Shown here: positions 54,336-63,634 of the stretch, in pieces
Layout: the number at the start of each line of letters is the position of its first letter
Position numbering within the stretch: position 1 is the stretch's first letter
Origin: Thalassobellus sediminis
GTDB lineage: Bacteria > Bacteroidota > Bacteroidia > Flavobacteriales > Flavobacteriaceae
Length of the DNA: 64,000 nucleotides
NCBI RefSeq assembly: GCF_044386045.1
Contig: NZ_JBISCD010000040.1
Span: 744,001 to 808,000 of the forward strand
Reading direction: 5' to 3'
The notes under the pieces: model-generated
Seen by the model: the letters and a program-made list of their open reading frames with translations, nothing else
Database searches by the model: none
Told to the model about the DNA's origin: nothing
Program-made: the position numbers and the translations under genes

Positions 54336-55448
54336 ATGAATAGAATGACTGAAAACGATTTGCTTTATACGTTAGCATTACAACATGTGCCCAATATAGG
54401 AGATATAACAGCCAAAAAATTAATTTCAAATTGTGGCTCTGCAGAAGCGGTTTTAAAAGAAAAAAAACAAAATCTTCTTAAAATTGATGGTATTGGTACG
54501 ACTATTTTAAACCATTTGTTTGAAACGACACATTTAATAGAAGCCGAAAAGGAAGTAGACTTTATAAATGGAAATGATATTAAAGTATCGTATTTTGAAG
54601 ATGATAATTATCCTGAAAAACTAAAACATTGCATTGATGGGCCTATTTTATTATTTGAAACTGGGCAAGTTAATTTAAAAGAGCAGCGAATTATTAGCAT
54701 TGTTGGTGCTAGAAAAATTACAACGAGTGGTATAGCGTTTTGCGAAGATTTAATTGAAAAGTTAGCAATTTATAACCCTGTTATAGTATCTGGTTTTGCT
54801 TACGGAACCGATATTACAGCTCATAAAGCAGCAATAAAACATAATTTACAAACAATAGGCTGTTTAGCGCATGGGCTTAATCAAATTTACCCAAAAGGAC
54901 ATAAAAAATATATGGTTGATGTAGAAAATAATGGAGGATTTTTTACTGATTTTTGGAGTAGCGATCATTTTGATAGAAACAATTTTTTAAAGCGAAATAG
55001 AGTTATTGCAGGTTTAAGTGAAGCGACTATTGTTATAGAATCTGCCGAAAAAGGTGGAAGTTTAGTAACTGCCGATATTGCGAGTTCTTATAATCGTGAT
55101 GTATTTGCAGTTCCGGGGCGTACAACAGATAGCCAAAGTGTAGGCTGTAATAATTTAATAAAACAGCAAAAAGCACAGATGCTTACTACGCCAGTAGATG
55201 TACCTTATATTTTGAACTGGCAATTAGAAGACAATAAAAAACCAGCTATCCAAAAGCAATTATTTGTTGAGCTAGATGCAACCGAAAAGGTAATTTATAA
55301 TTACTTAAAAGATAATAATAAACAACAGTTAGATATTATAGCAATAAGTTGTAATCTACCTATTTTTAAAGTAGCTAGTATTTTATTAACTATGGAATTA
55401 AAAGGCGTTATTAGGCCTTTGCGAGGGAAATTGTTTGAGGTTGTTTAG
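54336..55448 (+). CDS. dprA: DNA-processing protein DprA
   Basis: DprA protects incoming single-stranded DNA and loads RecA in natural transformation. The 370-residue protein has an N-terminal helix-hairpin-helix/SAM-like part (about 1-80), the Rossmann-like DprA domain with SGFAYGTDITAHKAA, and GLSEATIVIESAEKGGSL, and a C-terminal winged-helix region. The frame is open to a TTG at 54318, but the family starts at MNRMTEN or MTENDLLY (54345); I use 54336. It overlaps trpS tail to tail by 4 bases. Confidence 0.93.
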   Translation: MNRMTENDLLYTLALQHVPNIGDITAKKLISNCGSAEAVLKEKKQNLLKIDGIGTTILNHLFETTHLIEAEKEVDFINGNDIKVSYFEDDNYPEKLKHCIDGPILLFETGQVNLKEQRIISIVGARKITTSGIAFCEDLIEKLAIYNPVIVSGFAYGTDITAHKAAIKHNLQTIGCLAHGLNQIYPKGHKKYMVDVENNGGFFTDFWSSDHFDRNNFLKRNRVIAGLSEATIVIESAEKGGSLVTADIASSYNRDVFAVPGRTTDSQSVGCNNLIKQQKAQMLTTPVDVPYILNWQLEDNKKPAIQKQLFVELDATEKVIYNYLKDNNKQQLDIIAISCNLPIFKVASILLTMELKGVIRPLRGKLFEVV

Positions 55449-56413
55449 TATCCAACCTTCTCTCTAACTCTCCCTAAAACATCATTAGCTACTAACGCTG
55501 CTTTTTCTGCACCAAGTGTTAAAGCTTTATCAATTTCGTTAAGGTTATTCATGTAATAGTTATAACGCTCACGTTGTGTCGCAAATTTTTCAACAATTAA
55601 TTCAAATAAAGCCTGTTTTGCGTGTCCATAACCGTAATTACCATTTTCGTAATTAGCTTTCATAATTGCTATGTCTGCTTCAGAAGCTAATAAACTATAA
55701 ATAGCGAAACAGTTACAAGTACTCCAGTCTTTAGGTTCTTCAAGTGGTGTGCTATCTGTTTGGATAGACATGATTTGCTTGCGTAATTTTTTATCGGCTA
55801 AAAATATATTAATCGTGTTATTTCTACTTTTGCTCATTTTTTCACCATCGGTACCTGGAATAAGCATGGTGTTTTCTTGTATTTTGCCTTCTGGCATCAC
55901 AAAAGTATCGCCTACTTTAGCATGAAAACGAGATGCAACATCTCGAGTCATTTCTATATGTTGTAATTGGTCTTTTCCAACAGGAATAATTTCGGCGTCA
56001 TATAATAATATATCGGCGGCCATAAGCATAGGGTAAGTAAACAAACCAGAGTTTACATCTTCTAGTCTATCGGCTTTATCTTTAAAACTATGTGCCAATG
56101 TTAAACGTTGGTAAGGAAAAAAGCAACTTAAATACCAAGACAATTCTGTTACTTGCGGAATATCACTTTGTCTGTAAAACACGGTTTTTTCAATATCTAA
56201 ACCAAATGCTAACCAAGTCGCAGCTGTAGAGTAAGTGTTCTCTCTTAATACATTAGCATCTTTAATTTGAGTTAAAGTATGTAAATTGGCAATAAATAAA
56301 AAAGAATCATTTTCTGGGTTTTCAGCCATTTTAATAGCTGGTAAAATAGCGCCTAAAATATTGCCTAAATGTGGAGTTCCTGTACTTTGTATACCTGTAA
56401 GTATGCGTGCCAT
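55445..56413 (-). CDS. trpS: Tryptophan-tRNA ligase
   Basis: The 322-residue class I synthetase charges tRNA-Trp. The HIGH-type motif is TPHLGNILG near the N-terminus and the KMSKS loop is GEKMSKSRN. Length is normal. A TAAATTTG box (minus strand, 56431-56438) lies 17 bases before the start. It follows the small membrane protein gene, from which it is separated by a terminator. Confidence 0.97.
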   Translation of the reverse strand: MARILTGIQSTGTPHLGNILGAILPAIKMAENPENDSFLFIANLHTLTQIKDANVLRENTYSTAATWLAFGLDIEKTVFYRQSDIPQVTELSWYLSCFFPYQRLTLAHSFKDKADRLEDVNSGLFTYPMLMAADILLYDAEIIPVGKDQLQHIEMTRDVASRFHAKVGDTFVMPEGKIQENTMLIPGTDGEKMSKSRNNTINIFLADKKLRKQIMSIQTDSTPLEEPKDWSTCNCFAIYSLLASEADIAIMKANYENGNYGYGHAKQALFELIVEKFATQRERYNYYMNNLNEIDKALTLGAEKAALVANDVLGRVREKVGY

Positions 56414-56430
56414 AAATTTTATATAAGCTG

Positions 56431-56438
56431 CAAATTTA
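56431..56438 (-). promoter_or_regulatory. -7 box before trpS
   Basis: TAAATTTG on the minus strand matches TAnnTTTG, 17 bases from the trpS start. The nearest TTG is only 13 bases upstream, so the spacing is short. Confidence 0.35.
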
Positions 56439-56452
56439 AAGATAAGTTACTC

Positions 56453-56481
56453 AATAAAAAAAAGTGGCGTGAGCCACTTTT
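56453..56481 (-). terminator. Rho-independent terminator after the GlsB-like gene
   Basis: On the minus strand, AAAAGTGGC (56481-56473) and GCCACTTTT (56468-56460) form a 9-bp stem with a 4-base loop, followed by a T-run into 56455. It ends the GlsB-like transcript before trpS. Confidence 0.8.
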
Positions 56482-56501
56482 GTAAAAATTAAAAAAAAAG
56501 A

Positions 56502-56744
56502 TTATTTTTTGATTAATCCTGCAACAAACAATATGGCACAAGCGCCTATAGCTCCTGTTAAAACATCACCTATAACGCCATTCATTAACGAGATGCCTAA
56601 TGTTCCAAAAAGCCAGTTTCCAACAATGCCTCCAAGAATACCAATAATAATGTTTAGTAGTAGTCCGAAACCACCACCTTTCATTAATTTGCCTGCTAAC
56701 CAACCCGCAATACCGCCAATTAGTAAAGAATAAAGTAAACTCAT
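56502..56744 (-). CDS. GlsB/YeaQ/YmgE family small membrane protein
   Basis: The 80-residue protein is Gly-rich with three hydrophobic segments and the GGIAGWLAGKLMKGGGFG opening of the transglycosylase-associated (YeaQ/GlsB) family. Members are often stress-induced; the function is unknown. It is divergent from the acyltransferase gene. Confidence 0.92.
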   Translation of the reverse strand: MSLLYSLLIGGIAGWLAGKLMKGGGFGLLLNIIIGILGGIVGNWLFGTLGISLMNGVIGDVLTGAIGACAILFVAGLIKK

Positions 56745-56794
56745 AATTAAATATTTTATGTTGTTATGTTTTAAAGATAATCAATTTATAATAG

Positions 56795-56802
56795 TATTTT
56801 TG
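56795..56802 (+). promoter_or_regulatory. -7 box immediately before the acyltransferase start codon
   Basis: TATTTTTG matches TAnnTTTG, 6 bases before the ATG at 56809. It supports that start and again suggests a leaderless or near-leaderless transcript. Confidence 0.35.
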
Positions 56803-56808
56803 AAACGC

Positions 56809-57549
56809 ATGAAATTTATAAAACACGTATTCTGGACATTCTACCGTATTTGGTTTTACATACTTGTAGGTTTACCTATACTAATTATGTTTCCTATACT
56901 TTTAATTTCTATTTCTAAAGAGTCTTGGTATCCATTTTTTTTTAAAATAGCTAGAATTTGGGCTAAATTTATTTTAATAGGTATGGGTTTTAATTACTCT
57001 ATTGAATGCGAACAAGTACCAGAAAAAGATAAGAGTTATATGTTTATTGCTAATCATACATCAATGGCAGATATTATGCTTATGTTGGTTTCTGTAAAAA
57101 ATCCTTTTGTATTTGTTGGGAAAAAGGAATTGGCTAAAATTCCGCTATTTGGATTTTTCTATAAAAGAACCTGCATTTTGGTAGATAGAAGTTCTGCTAA
57201 AAGTAGGCAAGCTGTTTTTTTAAGAGCTCAAAGGCGTTTACAATCTGGTTTAAGTATTTGTATTTTTCCTGAAGGCGGTGTGCCGGATGAACATATTGAG
57301 TTAGATGAATTTAAAGATGGCGCTTTTAGGTTAGCTATTAATCATCATATTCCTATAGTACCCATAACATTTGCAGATAATAAAAAACGCTTTTCTTATA
57401 CTTTTTTTAGTGGAAGCCCAGGTAAGATGCGTGTTAAAATTCATAAATTTTTAACAACTGAAAATTTAACGGTTGAGGATACTAGATCGTTAAATGAGAG
57501 CTCTAGGGCTATTATTTTAGAACAACTAAAATCTTTTTCAAAACACTAG
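56809..57549 (+). CDS. 1-acyl-sn-glycerol-3-phosphate acyltransferase (PlsC family)
   Basis: The 246-residue membrane-bound enzyme acylates lysophosphatidate in phospholipid synthesis. It has an N-terminal membrane helix (about 12-34), the catalytic NHTSMAD motif (H83, D88) and the FPEGG motif (E155). The frame is open to 56758, but family members start at MKFIKH, so I use 56809. Other lipids could be substrates of this broad family. Confidence 0.92.
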   Translation: MKFIKHVFWTFYRIWFYILVGLPILIMFPILLISISKESWYPFFFKIARIWAKFILIGMGFNYSIECEQVPEKDKSYMFIANHTSMADIMLMLVSVKNPFVFVGKKELAKIPLFGFFYKRTCILVDRSSAKSRQAVFLRAQRRLQSGLSICIFPEGGVPDEHIELDEFKDGAFRLAINHHIPIVPITFADNKKRFSYTFFSGSPGKMRVKIHKFLTTENLTVEDTRSLNESSRAIILEQLKSFSKH

Positions 57550-57586
57550 TTTTGTTTACTTTTTTTTACGAAAATTAAATTTTTCT

Positions 57587-57615
57587 TTGAAATTGAATTT
57601 TAATTTGTAGATTTA
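57587..57615 (+). promoter_or_regulatory. Putative promoter of the xylan/pentonate operon
   Basis: TTTG (57587-57590), a 17-base spacer and TAGATTTA (57608-57615) give a near-consensus flavobacterial promoter (seven of eight -7 positions). It is 30 bases before the GH10 ATG and overlaps the palindrome at 57612-57633. Confidence 0.5.
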
Positions 57616-57633
57616 CACAATCGATTGCGCAAA
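57612..57633. promoter_or_regulatory. Probable LacI-family operator
   Basis: The core CAATCGATTG (57618-57627) is a perfect 10-bp palindrome with a central CG, and symmetry continues outward as TTTnC...GnAAA over 22 bases. Central-CG palindromes of this kind are typical of LacI-family repressor sites. It overlaps the end of the -7 box and lies 12 bases before the GH10 start, a position suited to repression. No LacI-family gene is in the window. Confidence 0.55.
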
Positions 57634-57645
57634 ATAAAAACAAAT

Positions 57646-58809
57646 ATGAATGTTTTACAAACGTCTTTAAAGACGCTCTTAGTTTTATTAATTTTTAATA
57701 GTTGCTCGTCTCCAGAAAAGAAAAGTTTAGAAAAACTGTCTTTAAAAGAGACATATAAAAATGCTTTTTTAATTGGGAATGCTTTAAATGAAGATACGGC
57801 TTCTGGAATTGATACTATATCTCAACGAATAATTTTAGAACAATTTAATGCCATTACTCCAGAAAATATAATGAAAGCTGAAGCTATAAACCCTGAGCCA
57901 GGAGTTTATAATTTTAAACCAGCAGATGATTTTGTTGCCTTTGGAAAAAAGCATAACCTATTTATTATTGGTCATACTTTAGTTTGGCACAATCAAACTC
58001 CTAATTGGTTTTTTCATGAAGAAAATGGAAACCCTAATACATCAGAAGCTCAAATTGAACGTATGCGCAGCCATATTGAAACTGTTGCTGGAAGATATGC
58101 AGGAAAAGTAGATGCTTGGGATGTTGTTAATGAAGTTATAGATAATGATGGCTCTTATAGACCAACTACTTGGGTTAAAGGTGTAGGTAGTGGTGATGAG
58201 TTAGTAAAACATGCTTTTAAATTTGCTAGTTTGTATGCGCCAGATACAGAATTGTATTATAATGATTTTAATGTGTGGAGACCTTCAAAAAGAGACGGCA
58301 TCATGCGTTTAGTTAGGATGCTTCAAAAAGAAGGAATAAGAATAGACGGTGTTGGTATTCAAGCACATTGGGGCCTTAATTATCCAAAAAATGAATATAT
58401 TGAAGCCGCTATAGATTCTTTTGCAACACTTGGTGTAAAAGTGATGATTACAGAATTGGATGTAGATGTATTACCAGTAACAAAAGAAGGACAAATTATT
58501 GGCACAGGATTATTACACCCTCAATATGATTTAGAAGAATTTAAAGAATTTTTAGATCCATATGCTGATGGTTTACCAGAACAACAACAGCAGGATTTAG
58601 CTAATAGATACGCCGAACTTTTTGAGATTTTTCACAGAAAAAAAGATAAAATAGATCGTGTAACATTTTGGGGCGTACATGATGGTATGTCTTGGAAAAA
58701 CGATTATCCAATAGCAAATAGAACGAATTATCCTCTATTGTATGATAGAGATAAAAAAGCAAAACCTGTTTTAGATGCCATTTTAAATATTTCGAATAAC
58801 AACAATTAA
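57646..58809 (+). CDS. GH10 endo-beta-1,4-xylanase lipoprotein
   Basis: The 387-residue glycoside hydrolase has a lipoprotein signal peptide (lipobox IFNSC, C20) and a single GH10 barrel (about 35-380). The acid/base is E163 in WDVVNE and the nucleophile is E270 in MITELDVD; the substrate-site WHNQTP is also present. It would cut xylan at the cell surface or in the periplasm. I reject the TTG at 57625 in favour of this ATG, which leaves a proper signal peptide. It is the first gene of a probable six-gene operon. Confidence 0.94.
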   Translation: MNVLQTSLKTLLVLLIFNSCSSPEKKSLEKLSLKETYKNAFLIGNALNEDTASGIDTISQRIILEQFNAITPENIMKAEAINPEPGVYNFKPADDFVAFGKKHNLFIIGHTLVWHNQTPNWFFHEENGNPNTSEAQIERMRSHIETVAGRYAGKVDAWDVVNEVIDNDGSYRPTTWVKGVGSGDELVKHAFKFASLYAPDTELYYNDFNVWRPSKRDGIMRLVRMLQKEGIRIDGVGIQAHWGLNYPKNEYIEAAIDSFATLGVKVMITELDVDVLPVTKEGQIIGTGLLHPQYDLEEFKEFLDPYADGLPEQQQQDLANRYAELFEIFHRKKDKIDRVTFWGVHDGMSWKNDYPIANRTNYPLLYDRDKKAKPVLDAILNISNNNN

Positions 58810-58813
58810 ATTA

Positions 58814-60535
58814 ATGAGTAAAGAGAAAAAATTGAGGAGCCAAGAGTGGTTTGGAGGACAAGATAAAATGGGGTTTGTACATCGTTCTTGGTTAAGAAAC
58901 CAAGGGTGTCCAGATGATTATTTTGAAGGAAAACCGGTAATAGGAATCTGTAATACGTGGTCTGAATTAACACCATGTAATGGTCATTTACGTGATGTAG
59001 CCGAAGTTGTTAAACGTGGTATTTTAGAAGCAGGTGGTTTTCCTTTAGAATTCCCCGTAATGTCTTTAGGAGAAACCATTATGAAACCAACTACCATGTT
59101 GTTTCGTAACTTGGCTAGTATGGATACAGAAGAATCAATTAGAGCAAATCCACTTGATGGAATCGTTTTATTAACAGGTTGTGATAAAACAACGCCTTCT
59201 ACAATTATGGGCGCCTGTAGTGTAGATATTCCAACAATTGTTGTTCCTGGTGGGCCTATGTTAAATGGCCGTTTTCGGGGCGAAACAATTGGCTCAGGGT
59301 CTTTTAACTGGATGATTAAAGAAAAGCAAAAAACAGAAGATTTTGATTCTGAAGCTATGAAAGAAGCCGAAATTTGTGCGGCGCGAAGTATTGGACATTG
59401 TAATACTATGGGAACCGCATCTACAATGGCAACTATGAGTGAAGCTTTAGGGTTAACACTTCCTGGATTTTCATCGATTCCTGCAGCAGATTCTCGTAAA
59501 AAAGTAATGCAACAATTATCAGGTCGTCGTATTGTAGAAATGGTGAAGGAAGATTTAACCATGTCTAAAATCCTAACTAGAAAAGCATTTGAAAATGCCA
59601 TAATTACCAACGCTGCTGTTGGTGGATCAACTAATTTAATTATTCATCTAATTGCCATTGCAGGACGTATAGGAGTTAATTTAAAATTGGAAGATTTTGA
59701 TACTTTAGGCAGTCAAATTCCATTATTAGTTAATTTAATGCCTTCTGGAAAATATTTAATGGAAGATTTCTTTTATGCTGGTGGATTACCTGTAGTAATG
59801 AAAGAATTGGGCGATTTGCTACATCAAGATATTGTTACGGCTAACGGAAAAACATTCCGAGAGAATTATGAAAAAGCAAAATGTTATGATAATAATATTA
59901 TTGCCAAAATAGATAAACCTTTGCAAGAAAATGCTGGTATTGCTGTTTTAAAAGGTAACTTATGTGAAAACGGATCGGTTATAAAGCCTTCGGCAGCATC
60001 AAAACGATTGATGAATCATACAGGAAGAGCTGTTGTTTTTGAAAGTATGGAAGATTATCATGAACGAATTGATAATCCAGATTTAGATATTGATGAAGAT
60101 TGTGTTATCGTACTTAAAGGTGTAGGACCAAAAGGATATCCAGGAATGCCAGAAGTTGGTAATGTTGATTTACCAGAAAAACTAATTATGAAAGGCGTAA
60201 AGGATATGATTCGTATTTCTGATGGTAGAATGAGCGGAACAGCTTACGGAACTGTTATACTTCATGTATCTCCAGAATCAACCATTGGTGGTACATTAGC
60301 CATTGTTCAAAATGGAGATACTATAACTTTAGATGTTGAGAACAGATTACTTCAACTAAACATTTCAGATGAAGAAATTGCAAAAAGAAAAGCAGAATGG
60401 AAAGCTCCAGAGCCTCTTGCTAAAAGAGGGTACGTACGTATTTATATAGATCATGTTCAAGGTGCTGAACTTGGTGCCGATTTAGATGTACTTGTTGGTG
60501 GTTCTGGATCGAAAGTAGAAAGAGATTTACATTAA
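58814..60535 (+). CDS. IlvD/Edd family dehydratase, probable pentonate (xylonate/arabinonate) dehydratase
   Basis: The 573-residue Fe-S dehydratase has cluster cysteines at C55 (ELTPCNGH), C123 (TGCDKTTP) and C196 (IGHCNTMG), and the catalytic serine region GRMSGTAYG (S474). The Cys spacing (68 and 73) agrees with my memory of L-arabinonate and D-xylonate dehydratases, and the opening RSQEWFGGQDKMGFVHR is of the sugar-acid rather than the branched-chain amino acid type. It would convert a pentonate to 2-keto-3-deoxypentonate. Gluconate or another aldonate remains possible. Confidence 0.88.
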   Translation: MSKEKKLRSQEWFGGQDKMGFVHRSWLRNQGCPDDYFEGKPVIGICNTWSELTPCNGHLRDVAEVVKRGILEAGGFPLEFPVMSLGETIMKPTTMLFRNLASMDTEESIRANPLDGIVLLTGCDKTTPSTIMGACSVDIPTIVVPGGPMLNGRFRGETIGSGSFNWMIKEKQKTEDFDSEAMKEAEICAARSIGHCNTMGTASTMATMSEALGLTLPGFSSIPAADSRKKVMQQLSGRRIVEMVKEDLTMSKILTRKAFENAIITNAAVGGSTNLIIHLIAIAGRIGVNLKLEDFDTLGSQIPLLVNLMPSGKYLMEDFFYAGGLPVVMKELGDLLHQDIVTANGKTFRENYEKAKCYDNNIIAKIDKPLQENAGIAVLKGNLCENGSVIKPSAASKRLMNHTGRAVVFESMEDYHERIDNPDLDIDEDCVIVLKGVGPKGYPGMPEVGNVDLPEKLIMKGVKDMIRISDGRMSGTAYGTVILHVSPESTIGGTLAIVQNGDTITLDVENRLLQLNISDEEIAKRKAEWKAPEPLAKRGYVRIYIDHVQGAELGADLDVLVGGSGSKVERDLH

Positions 60536-60560
60536 ATAGTTAATTAAAACCAACAACTAA

Positions 60561-61910
60561 ATGGTCGTTATTTATTTATTACTTAGTGTTGCCCTTATAA
60601 TTTTGCTAACCACAAAATTAAAAGTACATCCTTTTGTAGCGTTACTTTTGGTAGCCATTTTTTATGGAGTTATTGTTGGCATGCCATTAAATCAAATCAT
60701 TACTTCTGTTAATACAGGGTTTGGAAATACCCTTGGAGGTATTGGAATGATTATTATTCTAGGTGTAATTATAGGTGCATTTCTTGAAAATTCTGGAGGC
60801 GCATACGCATTAGCCGAAAAAGTATTAAAGTTTACAGGAGTAAATAAAATTCCATTAGCAATGGGAATAATAGGCTGGTTTGTATCCATTCCTGTTTTTG
60901 CCGATAGTGGTTTTATGTTATTAGCGCCATTAAACAAAAGTTTGTCTAAAAAAGCAGGAATTTCATTATCTGGAACCGCAATTGCTTTAGCGCTTGGTTT
61001 AACAGCTGCACACACCTTGGTACCTCCTACTCCTGGACCTATTGCTGCAGCACATTATTTAAATGCAGATTTAGGTTTAGTCATGCTATTTGGAATCCCA
61101 ATTAGTTTATTAGCTTTAATGGTAGGACTTGTTTTTGTTAAAAAAGTGGTATCAAAAACCTATATAGATCCAGATCCTAAAATTACTGATGAAGAAATTG
61201 TTGAACGCTTAAAAACAGCTCCTAGTGCATTTAAATCTACCATTCCAATATTTGTACCTATCATTTTAATTGTGATAAAATCATTGTTGACTTCTCTTTA
61301 TGGTTATAAAAATGATGATTACGAATCGTTTCCAGATTTAATAAAAATATTATTCTTTTTAGGTGAGCCTTTTATTGCTTTACTAATTGGTGGGTTTTTA
61401 TCGCTAACCCTTCCGAAGAAATTAAATAAAGACATGTTTTCAACTTCTGGTTGGATAGGAAAAGCATTGGTAGGTGCATCATCTATTTTATTAATTACAG
61501 GCGCTGGTGGTATTTTTGGACAAGTATTACGCGATTCTGGAATTGCAACAACTTTAGGAGAAACCTTATCGAATATAAATATTAGTATTTGGTTGCCATT
61601 TTTATTGGCGGCAGCAATAAAAACAGCACAAGGATCATCAACAGTAGCTTTAGTAACAACGGCTTCTATTTTAGCACCAATGATGTCAAATCTTGGTTTT
61701 GATACCGAGCTTCAAAAAGCAATGGTGGTTGTTGCTATTGGAGCAGGGTCTGCAGTTATTTCACATGCTAACGATAGTTTCTTTTGGGTTGTAACCCGTT
61801 TATCTGGAATGGATGTGAAACAAGGTTATCGTTTTCATTCTTTAGGAACCTTTATCTTAGGAAGTTCAGCAGCAATTATATTATTCATTTTATATCTAAT
61901 TTTAAATTAA
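60561..61910 (+). CDS. GntP family permease
   Basis: The 449-residue transporter has 12 or so membrane segments and the GntP-family features (NTGFGNTLGGIGMIIILG, FADSGFMLLAP, HTLVPPTPGP). GntP proteins import gluconate and related sugar acids by proton symport. In this operon the substrate is likely the aldonate used by the dehydratase. The stop overlaps the next start (TAATG). Confidence 0.92.
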   Translation: MVVIYLLLSVALIILLTTKLKVHPFVALLLVAIFYGVIVGMPLNQIITSVNTGFGNTLGGIGMIIILGVIIGAFLENSGGAYALAEKVLKFTGVNKIPLAMGIIGWFVSIPVFADSGFMLLAPLNKSLSKKAGISLSGTAIALALGLTAAHTLVPPTPGPIAAAHYLNADLGLVMLFGIPISLLALMVGLVFVKKVVSKTYIDPDPKITDEEIVERLKTAPSAFKSTIPIFVPIILIVIKSLLTSLYGYKNDDYESFPDLIKILFFLGEPFIALLIGGFLSLTLPKKLNKDMFSTSGWIGKALVGASSILLITGAGGIFGQVLRDSGIATTLGETLSNINISIWLPFLLAAAIKTAQGSSTVALVTTASILAPMMSNLGFDTELQKAMVVVAIGAGSAVISHANDSFFWVVTRLSGMDVKQGYRFHSLGTFILGSSAAIILFILYLILN

Positions 61911-62743
61911 TGAGAGTTTACAATACAACAAAGGGCATTTTATTAGAATCTAACAATTCATTTGTTTTAGTTAATGAAAACTGGGATGTTTTTATTAATG
62001 ACGATAACGTTTTAAATAAAGCAAAAGAATTGATGTCCAAAAATTCTAAAATTGATAACGCTAAAGATCTTATAGAAAATCATTTGCTTGTGCCTATGCA
62101 GAGTCAGGAATTATGGGCAAGTGGCGTAACATATTATAACAGTAAATTAGGACGACAAGAAGAAAGTAAAGATGCCGGAGGAGGCGATTACTATGAACGT
62201 GTATATAATGCCGATAGACCAGAATTATTTTTTAAAGCAACTATTAATAGAACAGTTCCATCTGGCGGAAAAGTAAATATTAGAAAAGATTCTACTTGGG
62301 ATGTGCCAGAGCCAGAATTAACACTAGCCATATCGTCTTCAGGAAAAATAATTGGTTATACTGTTGGTAACGATATGAGCTCAAGAAGTATTGAAGGAGA
62401 AAATCCATTGTACCTTCCGCAAGCAAAGACTTACGATGCTTGTGCAGGATTAGGTCCATGTATTTATTTAACAAACGAGCCACTATCTTTAGATACTAAA
62501 ATAGTTATGCAAATAATTAGAAACGGGGAAACTGTTTTTGAAGAAAGTATTGAAATAAACAAAATAAAGCGTAAGCTAGAAGATTTAGTTAAATATTTAT
62601 ACGAAGAGTGTTCTTTTGCTTACGGAAGCTTTTTAATGACTGGAACTGGAATTGTACCAACTACAGATTTCACATTACAAAGCGATGATAAAATTCTAAT
62701 TTCAATAGATCATATTGGGACTTTAGTCAATTATGTAAGATGA
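61910..62743 (+). CDS. Fumarylacetoacetate hydrolase family protein, probable 2-keto-3-deoxypentonate dehydratase
   Basis: The 277-residue protein has the FAH fold metal ligands in the pattern E134-x-E136 and D155 (DVPEPELTLA, VGNDMSSR), and the PQAKTYDACAGLGP segment. In Weimberg-type pathways an FAH-family enzyme removes water from 2-keto-3-deoxypentonate to give alpha-ketoglutarate semialdehyde; position between the dehydratase and an aldehyde dehydrogenase supports this. An open extension back to 61784 lies within the permease gene and is rejected. A 4-base overlap couples it to the esterase gene. Confidence 0.87.
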   Translation: MRVYNTTKGILLESNNSFVLVNENWDVFINDDNVLNKAKELMSKNSKIDNAKDLIENHLLVPMQSQELWASGVTYYNSKLGRQEESKDAGGGDYYERVYNADRPELFFKATINRTVPSGGKVNIRKDSTWDVPEPELTLAISSSGKIIGYTVGNDMSSRSIEGENPLYLPQAKTYDACAGLGPCIYLTNEPLSLDTKIVMQIIRNGETVFEESIEINKIKRKLEDLVKYLYEECSFAYGSFLMTGTGIVPTTDFTLQSDDKILISIDHIGTLVNYVR

Positions 62744-63621
62744 GATTTTTAAAAGCTGTTTTTTATTTTTTTCTTCTAATCGTTAATATTTGTTTTAGTC
62801 AAAAAAGCACTTATATTTTAGGTGAAGATTCAAAACAACACGATGACGTTCCCAGAGGAAAAGTCACAAAGCATATTTGGAAAAGCACTTTATTAGAAGG
62901 GACTATACGTGAATATTATTTGTATATTCCAGAGCAGTATAATCCAAATGAAGCAGCAGCATTAATGGTTTTTCAAGATGGACATTCTTATGTAAATTTA
63001 GAAGGAGATTTTCGAGTGCCAACGGTATTAGATAATCTTATTTGTAAAAAAGATATTCCAGTAACCATTGGTTTGTTTATAAACCCTGGACATAAAAGTT
63101 TAGAGTTACCAGAAAACCCATATAGAGCAAGTAATAGGAGTATTGAGTACGATAGTTTAAATGATGATTATGTTCGTTTTCTTATTGAAGAATTGATTCC
63201 CGAAATAGGGAAAACGTATCATTTAACAAGCAATCCGAAAATGAGAATTATTTGTGGACTGTCTTCTGGTGGTATTTGTGCGTTTACAGCAGCTTGGGAG
63301 CGTCCAGATTATTTTAGTAATGTTATAAGTCATTTTGGTAGTTTTACAAATATTCGTGGCGGACACAATTATGAAGCTATGATTAGAAAAACACCTAAAA
63401 AAAATATTAAGGTTTATCTTCAAGATGGATCAAATGATTTGAATAATGAACACGGAAATTGGTGGCTTGCTAATTTGCAAATGGCTTCATCACTAGAATA
63501 TAAATCATATAATTATATGTTTGTTAAAGGTGATGGAAAGCACAATGGAAAGCATGGAGGCTCTGTGTTTCCAGAGGCTTTAAAATGGATTTGGTCTGAT
63601 TTTAAAAAAAATAGGAATTAA
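62740..63621 (+). CDS. Secreted alpha/beta-hydrolase esterase
   Basis: The 293-residue protein has a signal peptide (about 1-20) and an Esterase_D/feruloyl-esterase-like fold. The nucleophile elbow is GLSSG (S175), with probable acid in LQDGSNDL and His in GDGKHNGKHGG. Such enzymes remove ferulate, acetate or glucuronoyl esters from xylan; which ester is unknown. Presence in this operon suggests xylan debranching before sugar uptake. It starts in the ATGA overlap with the FAH gene. Confidence 0.84.
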   Translation: MRFLKAVFYFFLLIVNICFSQKSTYILGEDSKQHDDVPRGKVTKHIWKSTLLEGTIREYYLYIPEQYNPNEAAALMVFQDGHSYVNLEGDFRVPTVLDNLICKKDIPVTIGLFINPGHKSLELPENPYRASNRSIEYDSLNDDYVRFLIEELIPEIGKTYHLTSNPKMRIICGLSSGGICAFTAAWERPDYFSNVISHFGSFTNIRGGHNYEAMIRKTPKKNIKVYLQDGSNDLNNEHGNWWLANLQMASSLEYKSYNYMFVKGDGKHNGKHGGSVFPEALKWIWSDFKKNRN

Positions 63622-63634
63622 AAGAATTATAAAA

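Noticed and set aside
56758..56808. N-terminal extension of the PlsC-type gene
   Set aside because: It would begin upstream of the best -7 box and adds residues not seen in the family.
58984..59610. A 208-codon open frame antisense to the dehydratase gene
   Set aside because: It lies wholly inside a gene with complete family motifs, shows no recognisable domain and has shadow-like composition.
61784..61909. N-terminal extension of the FAH-family gene
   Set aside because: The added 42 residues fall in the end of the permease gene and are absent from the FAH family; the ATG at 61910 gives the TAATG coupling.
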